Source of the DNA: Rotaria sordida
Taxonomy: Eukaryota > Rotifera > Eurotatoria > Philodinida > Philodinidae
Assembly (NCBI GenBank): GCA_905250125.1
Contig: CAJNOL010000236.1
Coordinates: 1 to 64,000, forward strand
Length of the DNA: 64,000 nt
Reading direction: 5' to 3'
In this document: positions 1 to 12,810 of the stretch, piece after piece
Layout of the letters: each line of letters begins with the position of its first letter
Position numbering within the stretch: position 1 is the stretch's first letter
Position numbers and translations under genes: made by a program
Notes under the pieces: generated by a model
What the model was told of the DNA's origin: nothing
Seen by the model: only the letters and a program-made list of their open reading frames with translations
Databases searched by the model: none

Positions 1-1495
1 GTCTTAATGGAGGTATGGAAATCCTTTTTTCTTAAAAAAAAAAAAAAACTTTTTATTTTGATATTTAATCATAGGTGCCGCTTCTTATGTATTAACAAAT
101 GATAAATCATTTTCTTATACAGATATTGATTTTATATTTCGTTGTGATTTATCATCAGAATCAACATGGACACAAATAAAAACAATTGTATGTGAATGTT
201 TATCACAACAAATTCTATCATCATCTTGTCAATCATCATTTTCACCAATTATAATTCAAGCTGCCTATGTAGAAAAAATAGCACGTATTATTAATCCATC
301 AAATAATGATTCATGGGCATTAATATCTTTATATAATATAAATGGACAAAATATTGAATTAAAATTTGTTGATCGTATGAAAAGACAATTTCAATTTAGT
401 GTTGATTCATTTCAAATTTTAATTGATCCATTACTTGATTATTATGAACATAGTTTAAAATATCAACAAAAATCTAATAAAAAACAACAATATTATAATC
501 ATGGTAAGCATCAGCTTGTTATGAGAGAAAAACGAAAAAAAAGAAAAACAAAATAATAACAACAGCTGTATTCCTATTTTCAATTGAAGAAGAGAAAAAG
601 AAATGGTTTTCTATTGCAATTCTATTTCAAAAAAATAAAATGGAAAGAATAGCATATTATTAATAAAAAAAATGAGAAAAAATATCAATTATAAAATAAA
701 TATAACTTCTACTAGGCCCCTTAGATCTTAGCAATATTATCTAGATCATTGCTTTTTTTTTTGTCTGAATAACAAATTCGACTAATTGAATTCTTATATG
801 AATTGTAAAATAATAATATATAATCCCGAAAAATCAAAAAAAAAAGAAAAAGAAGATTATTTCTTTTTTTCTTTTGTTCTTTAGAATATCGTTCATCAAA
901 AAATAATCGTTATTTATATCGATGTCCAAATATATCAGTTGAATGTTTATATGGAAGTTTTGATGCTGCTTTAACACATCTTAATCGTCGTCAAATAGTT
1001 ACAACATCACCTGAAGGTATACATGGTGGTGGTTTACTTAAATATTGTCTTTTATTAACACGTGGTTATCGTCCATATGATAATGGTATATCATCATGGC
1101 AACTTGAAAAATTAATGTGTTCAAGATTTTTTATTGATTTTGCTGATATAAATGAACAAGAATATAAATTATTATCATATTTATCATCACATTTTTCTAA
1201 TGATGATTCAGCTAAATATCGTTATTTATTACAATTAAGTACAATTATTGAACGTAGTACAGTTTGTTTAATGGCACATGAACGTAATTTAACATTAACA
1301 TTAATATCACAATTAGCAACTGAATATTATTATCGTTTATATGATGAGTATAATACATATCAGATAACAACAGCTGAAGTAACTGTACCAAATTCGATAA
1401 CAATTGATGTTATTTATCATAATGAATTAGATGAATGGAAATCTTTATATACTCCATTAAAACCACAATCACAATTACAACAAGAAGAAAATTAA
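1..1495 (+). CDS. TENT5/FAM46 terminal nucleotidyltransferase, 5' partial
   Basis: Exons 1-12, 75-503 and 885-1495, with GT-AG introns at 13-74 and 504-884; phases agree, and the last 349 residues plus stop are present. TENT5 proteins are non-canonical cytoplasmic poly(A) polymerases that lengthen and stabilise mRNA tails. Seen: the nucleotidyltransferase start RLNGGAAS, the metal-binding pair in SYTDIDFIF, ELKFVDRMKRQFQFSVDSFQ, then GIHGGGLLKYC, MCSRFFIDFADI and STVCLMAHERN, all in family order. Family members have GS where this has GG; either fits the NTase G[G/S] motif. The first exon or exons lie beyond the window edge. The C-terminal tail is short and Gln-rich. Family call is secure; which vertebrate paralogue it matches cannot be said. 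Confidence 0.93.
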
Positions 1496-2999
1496 AATAA
1501 CAAAATTTAAAAACAAAAAAAAGGCTTTCAATATTGATTACATATGATCATTCCGCCCTGCGAATAGGTCGTCCAGATCGTTTAGCCAAAAAAAAAATGG
1601 AATTTATCGGATCTTCTGTTGTGATTGATCGATTCAAAAAAAAAAAAATTTATATATAAACTTCTATATTATTTATTTATATGTATGTGTATATGTGTAT
1701 GTATTCTTATTAATTATTTTTTGTATTATTGTCCAACAATAATACTAAAATTGGAAGAAAAAAAACCTTAGTTATTATATCCATTCTAATACAGTCTATT
1801 TTTCTGTTGTTATCGTTTGTTTTCTGTTGTTTCTCGATGGTGCGTTTATGAATATATACTTATTTTTGACAAATATAAATAAAAAAATACAATAGACAGA
1901 TAACTAATGTAACTGAAAATAATTTCTTCTTTTTTTTTTTTCTTTAAAAATAACTGGTTTTTATTGTATTGAACACAATAGCATAGATAGTATGTGAAAT
2001 CTTGGCAAACAAAAAATAATGAAAGAAAGCTTTGTGTATATAATTATTGCTGTCCTTCAAAATGAAGCAATAGGCATGTTTATTATTGATTATATATTCA
2101 CAGTGAGCACTAAAATTATTCAACAAGGTCTGTTTTCAAGTTGTTTTTTTTCCCTCTGACTCAAGCATAAGAAAGAATTACAATAGTGATTCCAGTAGAG
2201 AAAATTGTTGTCAACAACAATATAAGGAAATAAAAGTTATTATTAGATTGTTTAAAATAAAACCTTCAGAAAATCTGAACCCTAGTTTTCTAGTATCTTT
2301 AGCATGTAAATATAATTTTGTATAAACAATATAGAATGATAGAACTAAGAATTCTTTAGAAAATGAAACATCTTCGAGTTTTTTACGATCTTTTTTTTCT
2401 TTAATATTTCCTATAAAAATAGCTGTGAACACAATCGCCTGGGGGATTAAAATGTAAAACACAATGTAGCTACTTTTGCTAATCATAAAGAGATTGTTTT
2501 ATTGTATCTATTTTGAGACATGTTTCTTCGCCATGCTTTTACCTAATCCTCCAGAAATAAAATAAAGGAAGTAGTTCATTTAGTATTACGAGACATTTTT
2601 GATATGTAATCTGTAGTATGGAGAGAGGAGAATGTTGCTAAACTGTTTGTCATGGTCTGTGAAGGGAGGAGAAAGAGGAGCAGAGGTCCGAATTTTCACT
2701 TCTATACTTCAACATTCTTTTTAGATCATGTTGACAAAACTATTTTTGGACGTTTCTCACTTTGAAAAGAACTGTTTGCTCTATCATTTTATGCAGTCTA
2801 AACATAATTAAATTTACGCATTATAAATGGTGAAAACATAATATTTATGTTATCTGGAGCCTCTCACTTTAAGAATCTAAAAATAACTTTTACTTCTTTA
2901 TATTCTTCTTGGAAACAATTTTTTTTTTGCTATTCTTATCACTATTTGGATTCTTTTTAACGATCAAGCTAGCGGAAAAAAAATGCAAATAAACCTTGT
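1496..2999. other. Intergenic, no gene seen
   Basis: AT-rich sequence with homopolymer runs. A minus-strand open frame at 2211-2486 (91 residues, hydrophobic ends) shows no recognisable domain, no splice partners and no neighbouring coding signal, so it is not called as a gene. Confidence 0.5.
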
Positions 3000-5290
3000 T
3001 GAATAATGTTGGTATGCATTGTATATGAGTGAATTGCAACTTTTTGGTATGATTTAGATGAGAAACTCGAACAATATATTACAAAAACTTCTCCATGAAA
3101 TAAAAGATCGTCCTTGGAGGAACGATGTGCCGGACGTAATAGAATTTCCTCCTTGAATAATTAATTTCTTACAAAATTGAACTTTCAACTTGTATATATA
3201 CATCAAAATATGCTTAGTTTTCAAAATGTTTGCCGCTAAAAAATCTTAAAAAGTTTTCCCCAGATCCTCAAAATCTCTTTAGTCCTTTTAATTCAAAACT
3301 ATGAAAATAAATAAAACACAAAGCAAAAAAAACCGACTTGGAACCTTTTTTTCCGAGGTGATGTTTAATATATTTTATTATACTCAATGCTGATGTTATG
3401 TGGTGAAAGTTTTCAAACATTTTATTAAAACAACATTGATGAAATAGATTTTAGTTGTTGACAAACTTCAGATCATTTTTCAGTTCTTCATAACAAATGA
3501 GTAGTCGAGGATAGTTTACAATACATTCAAATTTACTGGTTGAATTCTTTTGAGTTAAATTATGCATGAAAAAAAAAGAAATTTTCCAGTCATTACAACT
3601 GGAAATATTTATGGAAAAAACGTCATCCTATTTTATAATATGACGTAAATTTCTCTTAAGTGATACATTATCATAAATTGAAATTTACATCATTTATAGA
3701 ACTTTGTGTTTTATATTTACTATAAAAATTTACGAGAAATTGAATAACTCATTCATGAGTGATACAGTAGATAATTATCAAATTATCATACTACAAAATG
3801 AGCAATATGACCTTGTTCTACCGGAAATCCTGTTTCTTTTTTGCTCTGAAACAAAGCTGATAGGAGAGAGAGAGAGAGTCTTTTCTCACTATGTAATTTA
3901 TTATCAAAAGAATTCTTTCTCTTTTCATATCATTCATATTTCGACAGCTATCTCACAGCGAGAACTACTTAAACAAAGAAAAAAAAAATTAGCTTTATTT
4001 AATATAAACTTTCGAATATAATTAAGCATTTATTACCTGTATCAATCAAATAAACAGAATACCATAACGACTGGCTCAGATAAAACTGACCACTTTTATT
4101 TTCTGTCTTGAAAGTATTTTAACGTAACGTTAAAAACTAACGATCTCTCTTGTTCATGAAAAATTCAGACAATTAAAAGCGCTATTCAAACGTCCAACTG
4201 TGAACTCATAGCTTTTTGCAGACATGGATGAATTTCTGTAACTTTATACTTATCAAGTCTAATGTCAAAAGTAAAATAATTTTCATATTTCACGCTATGC
4301 TCCTATGACCTTGTCAAATGTTCTTATGCCTTATCCTTCACAAGAAAAAGTGTTAGGACTAACACATACCAGTTCGTTCTCATTCGTCGTCGAATGTAGA
4401 AATTAATTCTGAACAAATGAATATGACTTTTAATTTGAACAGTGAAAACTATTATATGATTCGTAGATAAAAAAATGATAACAGTTGGGCAGAAAAAAAA
4501 TTTCTCAAAAAAATTGCTTCTAATATTTTGAAATGCATATCAAGAGATAAAATTTCAGTGGAACTATTATTTAAATTTGTCATTAATTTTTTTGTTTGTT
4601 ATTTTTCGCAGTTGGATGATTGAGCAGTGCTTAATTTTTTTTTTAATTTTGCTCGAACAAGATAAATTCATGTGAAAAATAAAGTCGTCTGTTTTGTAGA
4701 GAAATAAATTCTTCATCGAATAAGTTCATAGACAGATTTAGACGTTACTTTAAAATGCTTTGAAGACAGAAAACAAAAGTGGCCAGTTTTATTTGAGCCG
4801 CCCATTATGTATAAGTCGATTGCAAATTTTTGGTACGATTAGCATGAAAAACTGAAAGTAGGCCTAAACAATTTCTGAGTAGTATAATGTTAAGCAGCAA
4901 AATTTTTCCAACATTTCATTGAATATTAAGAGAAATATATGTTGTACAACTTAATTCATTCTAAAATTGGCTTTAGTCCTTGAAAAGATTCAAATCATTT
5001 TTCAGTTCTGTATGGCAGACAGGAAGTGAGAAAAAAGACTACAATACACTCGAATTTGCTTGTCATATTCTGTTCTTTGAAATTGTACTCGAAAAGAATA
5101 TTTTCGAATGGATTCGACTGGAAATATCTGCTGAAAAATTGTCCTTCGATAAAATGAGTATAGTGGCCTTGTCTCACCAAGTCCTATCATTTTTTTTTGT
5201 CTGAAACAAGGCTAATAAGGAAGAACTTTTTCTTATCAGTTTGTTACTGAAAGGATTCCCTTTTCATATAATCTGTATATCACCAGCTCT
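3000..5290. repeat. Diverged direct repeat, two copies around a MITE
   Basis: Copy A (about 3010-3960) and copy B (about 4812-5290) share a string of matching blocks in the same order: the GAATTGCAACTTTTTGGTA-type start (3031 and 4818), ATCATTTTTCAGTTCT (3473 and 4994), CAACTGGAAATATTT versus CGACTGGAAATATCT, and TCTGAAACAAAGCTGATA versus TCTGAAACAAGGCTAATA. They are clearly related but well diverged. Short open frames in copy B are not convincing genes. Probably an old duplication of an unidentified dispersed repeat. Confidence 0.6.
4062..4809. mobile_element. Tc1/mariner-like MITE, about 748 bp
   Basis: Inverted ends of about 70 bp: the left end at 4062-4133 reads GGCTCAGATAAAACTGACCA and the reverse complement of the right end at 4738-4809 reads GGCTCAAATAAAACTGGCCA. 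Both continue through TTTTCTGTCTT and into GTAACGT. A TA dinucleotide lies just outside each end (4060-4061, 4810-4811), as expected for Tc1/mariner target duplication. There is no transposase inside, so it is non-autonomous. Superfamily is inferred from the TA flanks and the look of the ends. Confidence 0.75.
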
Positions 5291-6740
5291 ATCATAGACA
5301 GAGCTGGAATCAAGTTTGTGCCACTCCACACAAAAACGGAGAAGAAATTAAATTTGTATCAGTTATATGTATATTTTAATTGAGTGTCGGATGCTATACA
5401 AAGTAGACTAACTCCATCGTTTTGCTCTTGCTTTTTATAGTCGAAAAATTTCCTTTTGTTTGCATATGTCAACAAAAAATATGAAGTTTTTTTTTTTTGT
5501 AATGTGTCTATCATAATTCAGCAACAGTAAGAGCTGAAATTTTTTATGATAATGAGACGTTCAAAGGAGGAATAACATATAAAAAGAACTTGTCCAAATC
5601 GGTCGAAAGAGAGAGAGAGAGAAGTGATAAATCTTAATCGCACTGAACAGTTGCAATTTTTCATTGCTAACTATCTCCATCTATTTTCCTTGATATCGTT
5701 TGAACATATTATTTTAAAATGAAATGATTCATGTTTAGATATTTGTTCGATTCGACGAATAAAATTCATTGATTATCTGCTATACTTATATAATTAGAAA
5801 GAAAAAAAAAGTCTTACCTCTTTTTGTAATAGATACAGCTATGAAAAGCCTGCTAGATAGAAATATTTTTATGTCTTGAACACATTGCAGCATAATTAGA
5901 GAAAAATAATAAATTCATTAAATATGAAATCTTTGCTGGAACGATTTTATCGTCATCGAAAAATAAACAAAATATCTATCCATGAATATCATTGTTGACT
6001 TCAAATTTGATGTAGTTATGGATTAAGATAGTATACTCATTATAATTGAAAAAGGATTGTTTTTCAAAGATTTCTTTTTCGTTTTCATACGATTATTTTA
6101 GTTTAATGCTTATTGCTGTTCCAGTTTTAGATTATGTAACTAAAACTTATCAATATGTTATACATATTGTTATAATCATTGAAATGTTTTTATCTATGAT
6201 ATATAATTGATTGTAATTAAAACTAATTCAAGTGACGAAAGAATCGAATTAGTACAATATATTGCTTTATGAAAAAGCAAACTAGCGATAATTCATGTCT
6301 ATTTAAATTGTCAACGTCTAGAAATATAATCTGAGAATTTTAGGTTATTATACTATTTCATTATTGAATTATTACAAAAGATCGGAGAATAGAGAAAATT
6401 ATTGAATTTCTTTTTTCTTCTAACTAACAGTAGAATATTTTCAAAAGAAAGATACTTTTATTTACTAGGCTTTTTTCCAGCTCTATTTACTACAAAAGGA
6501 ATTGATCCAAAAAAAAAACGAATGTTGTGAGTTTTGAATTAATTTGAAGAATTTATAATAACACTATCGTTACATATGAGATCTATATGAATATTCACGC
6601 CAACGCTTTCTGGATTTTTCTAATAAGCTTTGATCTCATACAAAAAATAGTTCGTCCAATGAATAATAGATAGTAGTTTTGTTTAAAGAACATTTTATTT
6701 TAATAATAATAATAATATGTTTTTTAGATCTTAGAAAGAA
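5291..6740. other. Intergenic, upstream of the KCMF1-like gene
   Basis: AT-rich, with no convincing coding sequence on either strand. It includes the likely promoter region of the gene starting at 6741, but no clear core promoter element stands out. Confidence 0.5.
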
Positions 6741-9677
6741 TGTCCTCACATATTGGTAAAAAGAAATTTTTTATTATATAAAAGTTTTATTCTTTTTCTT
6801 TTTTATTTAAAGGTGTTTCATGTGATTCATGTTTAAAAACAAATTTTCCTAGCCGTCGTTATAAATGTTTACAATGTGATAATTATGATCTTTGTGGTTC
6901 ATGTTATGATATGAATGCTGAAAGTCAAAATCATATTCATACACATCCAATGCAATGTATATTAACAAAAACAGCATATGGTTATTTTTTTTTTCTTTTT
7001 GTTGTTATTATTTTATTCAATATGTTTTCTTTTTCTTTTTCGAGTTTAGAATTATTCTATGCAGGTGAATTAATATCCTATCGAACAATAGTTTCATTAA
7101 CATGTCCATATTGTGGTTTATCAGGTTTTATTTCACATACACTTTTAATACATTGTTTAGAAAAACATTCAATAATGTTATCTGAAAATAAGACAAGTCA
7201 AGTTGTTGTATGTTAAATAATAATAATAATAATAATAATAATAATTTTTTGTTTTTAATTTATAAATATGTTTAATAATTTTTAGATGTGTCCTATATGT
7301 GTTATTAATCCATTAGAAGGATATCAATCACGTTTTGTTTCATTAGCTGATCATATTGCAAGAGAACATGATAATGGAGATTTATCAATTAATCAAATAC
7401 AAAAATTTGAAAATAAAAAAGTAAATGATTTATTTTAATTGATAAATTAAATTTTGTTTTTAAAGGATGATTATGATCAAAATGATGATGAAGATGAAGG
7501 ATTACCTTTATATATACTTGCAGAACGTTTATTTACTAAAGAAGAAAATCATCGTCAAGAAACAGCTCGTCAAAGACTTGCACAAACAATTGTGCGAAAT
7601 GATTGTAATAGTTCAACATTAAATAGAAATATAACATCTCAACGACATACTCTTTCAAGACAATCAACAATAAGAGGTTCTCGAGGAGGTCTGAGAGGTA
7701 AAGTTTGTTTTTTTTACAATTTTAAATAATTAATTTTATATTTAGGTCATTTTAATAATAATTATCCATATGGAACAGTATCTCGTACGACAACTGGATC
7801 ATTTCGTATACCTTTTGATACAACAATAGAAAACACAATACTACCATCCGATCCATATGCAGCTATACTCTTTTCTCAAGATCCTCTATTTGGTATATAT
7901 AATTGAAACAAAAGAAAAATATTTATTTTTTTATTATAGATTTTGATTCGCCATTTTCGAATTTAACCAATACACCATTTTTTCTTACATCATCTGTTTC
8001 AACTCATACTCCAACAGTTGAACCTACAAATAATGATCGTATAATTCAAAAAAAGTATATTCAGTACATTTATATCATTTATGTAGAATATATGAGAAAC
8101 CATTCTTGATGAAATAATGTTCGTTCTATGACCGAATTTTGATACTCTTTCTTCTTTTGAGATGAAGTCAGATGCTAATAAACGCACTTGAGCTGCGCTT
8201 TGAGATCAAAACATTAAATAAATGATCTTTCGTTGAGTTGAGTATGGACGGAGAAGAACGCTTGAGCAGTTTGAACCAATGGATTTTCAGTCATTAGTCG
8301 ACCTTGAGAGTTCTATATCTCAGAAGATCAAAGTGAACATATCACCAAAATTTCAGTCTTAGTAGAGTACATGACGAGCTACAAGAACATGTATAATTTG
8401 TTCAAAAAAGTACGACCACATGTTTGGAGTCAAGACACTTTCGTTCGGATAGGTAAAAGTGATCATTTTTTTTCAGATTCATTACTTTTCTAGTCAATAC
8501 ATATCATCTATTTGAAATCGAATTAACAACTGATTTGATCTGTATGTGTTTGAAATTATTCCGACAACTTATTTTTGTTGAAAAATTCGTTCCTGGTCCC
8601 CTCAGAGTTTAATCAAAAAATGAAGTCAAGCAAAGTCTCATTTTGATAGCTGAAAACAAGTTCTGGTTTTGTAAAATGATAATAGAGCATAAAAAAGGTT
8701 AAAAACTATGCATTAAAAATGGTGTTATGATTGACTCCATGCTTTGGTTACACCCTTAGGGTGATTAAAGGTAAATTTTTCGACCAAAACGAAATGTTCG
8801 AACAATTTAAAACGCATATAGATCAACTTAGTTGTTAAAGTGGTCACTTTTATCTGTCCGAAAGTGTCTTGATTCCAAAAATATGGTCATACTTTTTCTT
8901 GAACAAATCATACATATTCTTGTAGCTCGTCATGTAATCTATCAGCACTAAAGTTTTAGTGGATTTGTTCATTTTTGTTTTCTAAGATATAAGGCTTGCA
9001 AGTTAATTTGCTGTTTTTTTTTCTTCATTAGATCAAATTTATCGAATATGAAACAAAAACGTTTTAATCCTATTCAACAACAATCAACACAACCGATGAT
9101 ATTAACTGAACCATCTATTTCTAATTATCAGTTATGGCAACAAGAATTTTCTTCTTCATTTAATAATATGAATTTTTTAACTGATACTCATATAACAACA
9201 ACTGAAAATAATAAAATCAATGATTATTCATTAAAACATCCAGAAAATGATCCACGATCATTACTTGGAAAGTAAGTTGTCTTTTTTCTATTAGCAAAAC
9301 TCAACGAAAATATTTTTTTTTTATGCATTTAAGAAATCTTAAAGTCGATTATGGTAATAAATCAACACGAATAGATTCCGAACAAAATCATACATTATTC
9401 TTACAATCATTATTGCTTTCATTGATGAATATCAATATTGATAAAGAACAGTAATATTAACATTGTCTTTTAAATAAATACATTCATTATACATCTATCA
9501 GACGATGAGAATATGTACATTTCTTCTTATCACTTTCATCAGAATATAGAACTTCTTTTGATTCTCAAATATCTGTATAACGTGTGTTTAAATAATTTTC
9601 ATCATATATTTCTTCCTAGTCTTGCTACTATTGCTTTAAATTTAAGTCTAATCGATGAATCAATACCGACTTGGTAG
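6741..9677 (+). CDS. KCMF1: KCMF1-like ZZ/C2H2 zinc-finger E3 ubiquitin ligase
   Basis: Ten exons: 6741-6756, 6813-6980, 7050-7207, 7286-7420, 7466-7697, 7746-7892, 7940-8054, 9032-9271, 9334-9450 and 9620-9677; all GT-AG with consistent phase, 461 residues (human KCMF1 is 381). The start MSSHIGVSCDSCLKTNF matches KCMF1. A ZZ finger (paired Cys, ending HIHTHPMQCIL) is followed by two C2H2 fingers, CPYCGLSGF...H and CPICVIN...HIAREH. Late matches are RIDSEQNHTLFLQSLLLSL and, in exon 10, LATIALNLSLIDES, aligning with the family's VALENLNLKES. KCMF1 acts with UBR4 in ubiquitin-dependent turnover. If intron 9 (9451-9619, donor GTAATA) is retained, translation stops at 9452-9454. Middle exons are low-complexity and less conserved. 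Confidence 0.92.
8294..9006. mobile_element. Long-TIR MITE inside KCMF1 intron 7
   Basis: Arms of about 180 bp face each other: 8294-8475 and the reverse complement of 8825-9006 share TACATGACGAGCTACAAGAA, then ATTTGTTCAA, GTCAAGACACTTTCG and GATAAAAGTGA-type blocks. The middle (about 8476-8824) has no coding sequence. The 977-bp intron is otherwise far longer than the 45-78 bp introns nearby, so the insertion explains its size. Exact ends and target duplication are uncertain. The right arm lies close to the splice acceptor at 9030-9031. Confidence 0.75.
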
Positions 9678-10895
9678 ATTAAACGTAGGAAATAGACTTG
9701 AATATCATCCATTATTTTCTTCAAATCAAAAAAAATTTCATGTCTTGTCTAATAAATTCCAATTGAAATTATATTCTGTTTAATTATTTCATTATTTATG
9801 TTTATTATTTTAATATCTTTTAATATGGAAAAAGTTTTGTCAATGCAGTTCCATTCAGACTACAATGTAGAAATTCCATGTGTTCTTTAGCCTCATTGCA
9901 TCAATTAATATAAAATGCGTTAAATGGAAAATCTCTAGCAAACTATAGTTGTTTTCCAAAAATAATCGATCGCAAGGAACACAATCTGTTTTGTTGATTT
10001 CTACATTTCGAACAGAAGTTTTTTCATTTTTTTTTACTGAAGCTTTATTTTTTGTTTACCTTGTTGCTATTAGCTCGTTGTTTTTCATCTTCGTATTCTG
10101 TTTTTCTTAATTTAATATTACTATTATTTTAACCGTTGATTTAACTATCAAATGAGCCTATTGTGCATATCTATTATATATACAGGAGCTTTCAACACGC
10201 TATTACATATTTCGATGAGGTCAGAAACACTGGTATTGATTATTTCTCAAAATTCTAATTTGATCAGTTCACGTTTTTATGTTAATCATATAACAATTGT
10301 GACAGATCAATGCATCACTACTCATCATCCTTGACATCTTTTAAGTATAAGTTTTTATCTGCACAAAATCAAGAACGTATTCTAGTCATTGAAATTTCAA
10401 GGAAAGCCTTGGGATGTTCTAAAATTTTCTAGAACAGCTTAAGTCTTGTTGTTAATGTTGTTCAGTGCCTATTTCCGTTGCTAAGGAATGCTGGGAAGGA
10501 AATCTGATGCCTGTTGTCCTCTGTTGCTATGGAGATCTACCCAATGACTGTTGGTCATTCTTCTTCCCCGCTGCTGGAGAAAACCTACTGATTAATCTCT
10601 GACCCCGATTACTATGAGAAATAGAAGGAAGTCACAAAATCGGATGTGAGTGTAGGTAAATCAATCGAAAACAGATTGACCTATTTCCTGAAGAGGAGAT
10701 AAGTTCAATCTATTAGTCTCAACTTTTGCTATTCAACAATTGATTAAGTCAAAAAATAAATAAGAATAGAATGATAAATTGTTGTTCTATTATCAGAAGA
10801 ATTAAAAAACTGCAAGGCTCAATTCACCGACGCGTTTCATGTTATTTATTTAAATATAAATACTCATTAGGGCTTTGCATGACATTTTTTTTTAG
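9678..10895. other. Intergenic; upstream exons of the next gene not found
   Basis: No exon with a clear coding signal. A GC-richer patch at about 10440-10640 (CTGTTGTCCTCTGTTGCTATGG and surroundings) looks foreign to the AT-rich background, but no family is recognised. Confidence 0.4.
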
Positions 10896-11081
10896 CATAG
10901 ACAAGAAAAAATAAGAGCCACTACTTCTCATAATGATATAAATGAAAGACGAAATATGAAAGCAGAAATGGTAAATTATCTTAATAGACAAAGGAATTCG
11001 ACTTCGAAATCATTTTCAATCAAAAACAATGAACCGTTTGAATTTCCTCGACATTACACTGGTACTTTCAAAGAATGGTAA
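10896..11081 (+). CDS. Orphan 3'-terminal exon, unknown protein
   Basis: A polypyrimidine tract and AG (ends 10895) precede an uninterrupted 61-codon frame ending in TAA at 11079-11081. It begins HRQEKIRATTSHND and ends FPRHYTGTFKEW. Codon choice (GAA, AAA, AAT, CGA, TCA) resembles the real genes in the window, and the peptide is basic and polar. No matching upstream exon was found in 9.7-10.9 kb. It may be the end of a gene with distant exons or a leftover piece after rearrangement. Family not recognised. Confidence 0.45.
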   Translation, partial: HRQEKIRATTSHNDINERRNMKAEMVNYLNRQRNSTSKSFSIKNNEPFEFPRHYTGTFKEW

Positions 11082-11361
11082 AATAATAAAAATCATTCAA
11101 GTAATAATCAAGAATTAAGTTTAAACTAGATATCGCAGGTGGATAAATTTCAATCAATATATTGTACAATATTGATATAGTTAAAGGTGAAGGAAATAAT
11201 TCAAGTAAATTTTGAAAATATAGATTTAACATACACCGATAGGTTAGACTGATATTTTGAAACAATGATATACATGTCGACATTATAGGATTACATCGAT
11301 TGAATTGATCGACAACAAATTAAATTGTTGTAGTCTACATTAAAACTCAAAACAAGCACGA

Positions 11362-11450
11362 ATGTGGCTGTGGCTGTAGGAGAGTGAGTGCGTGTCCTCT
11401 CTTCACCCACTGGCTATCACACTCACGTACCTCATCACACCTTACACTCT
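11362..11450. repeat. GT-rich/CA-rich hairpin block, telomere-like (site 1)
   Basis: A GT-rich arm (GTGGCTGTGGCTGTAGG, 11362 on) is followed by a CA-rich arm (CACTCACGTACCTCATCACA region, to about 11450). It is a degenerate member of the set also seen at 13.5, 17.1, 17.4, 18.5, 22.8 and 36.7 kb. Confidence 0.45.
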
Positions 11451-11687
11451 AAAAATTTCAAACATCGATTTTTCAGCAAGAAATGTGAAGTGACTGTAGA
11501 AAATGGAAAACATTGTCGTTTCCTACAAATCATTACCAGCAGAAAAAATGAAGATTTTTTAACTATGAAAAAGGAAAATATGCACCATTTTTGCTCTCGC
11601 ATAAAAGAATATTTTCTACTGTGAAGGAGAAGTTCTCTGAAAGAAAAAACTATGGATGAATGTGAATGTGGTTGCAGACTTGAGTAG

Positions 11688-12810
11688 CAAACCTCGAAAC
11701 GGGCCACTTTTTCATGACCCGACTCGGTCGAAAGTGGTCCAAGGATTGTTTAAGCCCACTCAGCCCGAATCAATTTTCGCTTCATCCAGCGCGAGCTCGT
11801 AGGAGATTTCGTTTACACAAATATTTTTTTCCAATAGAATTTGGAGATTACTTCGGTAAGTACCAATGTACTTAGGAACAAATAACTTGCGTCATGATGA
11901 GTTTGATTAGTTCAGATTGTTGAAATTGAAATAAAATCAATACGAGATGAGTTGAATTGCTTATTGGCTTAAACGAACAAACAAAGTATGTGGTAATGTG
12001 TTTGAACTGAATAATAACCATCATGCATAACTCGATATCCTAGAGCACAGAACTTTTTATTGGTGTAAACTCATGAGAAGCACACCGTATTTCTGAATGA
12101 AAATTTTTTTTTTCGATTTTGGCCTACCAGTGAGGTAGCACGCCGTCAAGAATGATCTGTAAATAGGAAGAAAAACAGTTTTGATAACTAAAATTTAGAG
12201 GTCCATCACCAAATTATCGATATCAAAAGTTTTTTTCATTCTGTTCACAGACTATTGTCGACTGCATGTTATCTTACTGGGATGTAAAAGTCAAAAGAAA
12301 TTCTCGCTCGAAAAGATGGTACAAAATTAATAGGATTATCCTTTTTCCAGAAAATGTTATGGTTTCCATGAATTCCGTCATTAGTCAAAGTTGAAGAGTA
12401 AGACAATGTGTTATTTGTGGCTCCTACTTCCGACAATGGTTTAATTTTGATACATTTCCCCTGCTAATCATATTTTCACGTTAACTAACATTATTTGTAT
12501 ACTACAGAACATTACGTAATGATGAGACATATGATTGGTCTAAGGAATTACTATGACTAATTGTATTAACTGTACTTGAAATCCACATAATTGTCCTATT
12601 GTAAAACTCTTTTAATAACTTCTATTGATTAAAAGATGTAAAAATTCCAGTAGAAAGAAAAAAAGGGTAAAAACGTCGAGTCGAGCCCGCCCGGTCCGGC
12701 AATAATTGTAAACTGGCTCGCCTGGCCCAAGAGAAAATCTTACTTGGACCAAGTCGAGTCAGACCGGACCGAGCGGCCCATTTCGAGATCTGGTGAACAG
12801 GGCAGTGTTG
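11688..12810. mobile_element. Degenerate DNA element with GC-rich inverted ends, hAT-like
   Basis: The left end CCTCGAAACGGGCCAC (11693 on) pairs with the reverse complement of the right end, ATCTCGAAATGGGCCGCTC (about 12770-12790). Both lead into ACTCGGTCnnAAG / ACTCGACTTGGTCC-like GC-rich sequence that stands out from the background. The interior has no transposase. The outer CAGGGCAGTG at about 12797 is typical of hAT-type ends. Boundaries and target duplication are unclear. Confidence 0.4.

Noticed and set aside
4980-5204. Overlapping open frames on both strands
   Set aside because: They fall inside the diverged repeat copy B, show no domain and occur in three frames at once, which is typical of chance.
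9840-10010. Possible inverted repeat around TGTAGAAAT words
   Set aside because: Only a dozen bases pair; not enough to call an element.
11388-11707. Overlapping frames on both strands near the first hairpin block
   Set aside because: No recognisable motif, biased composition, no splice support.
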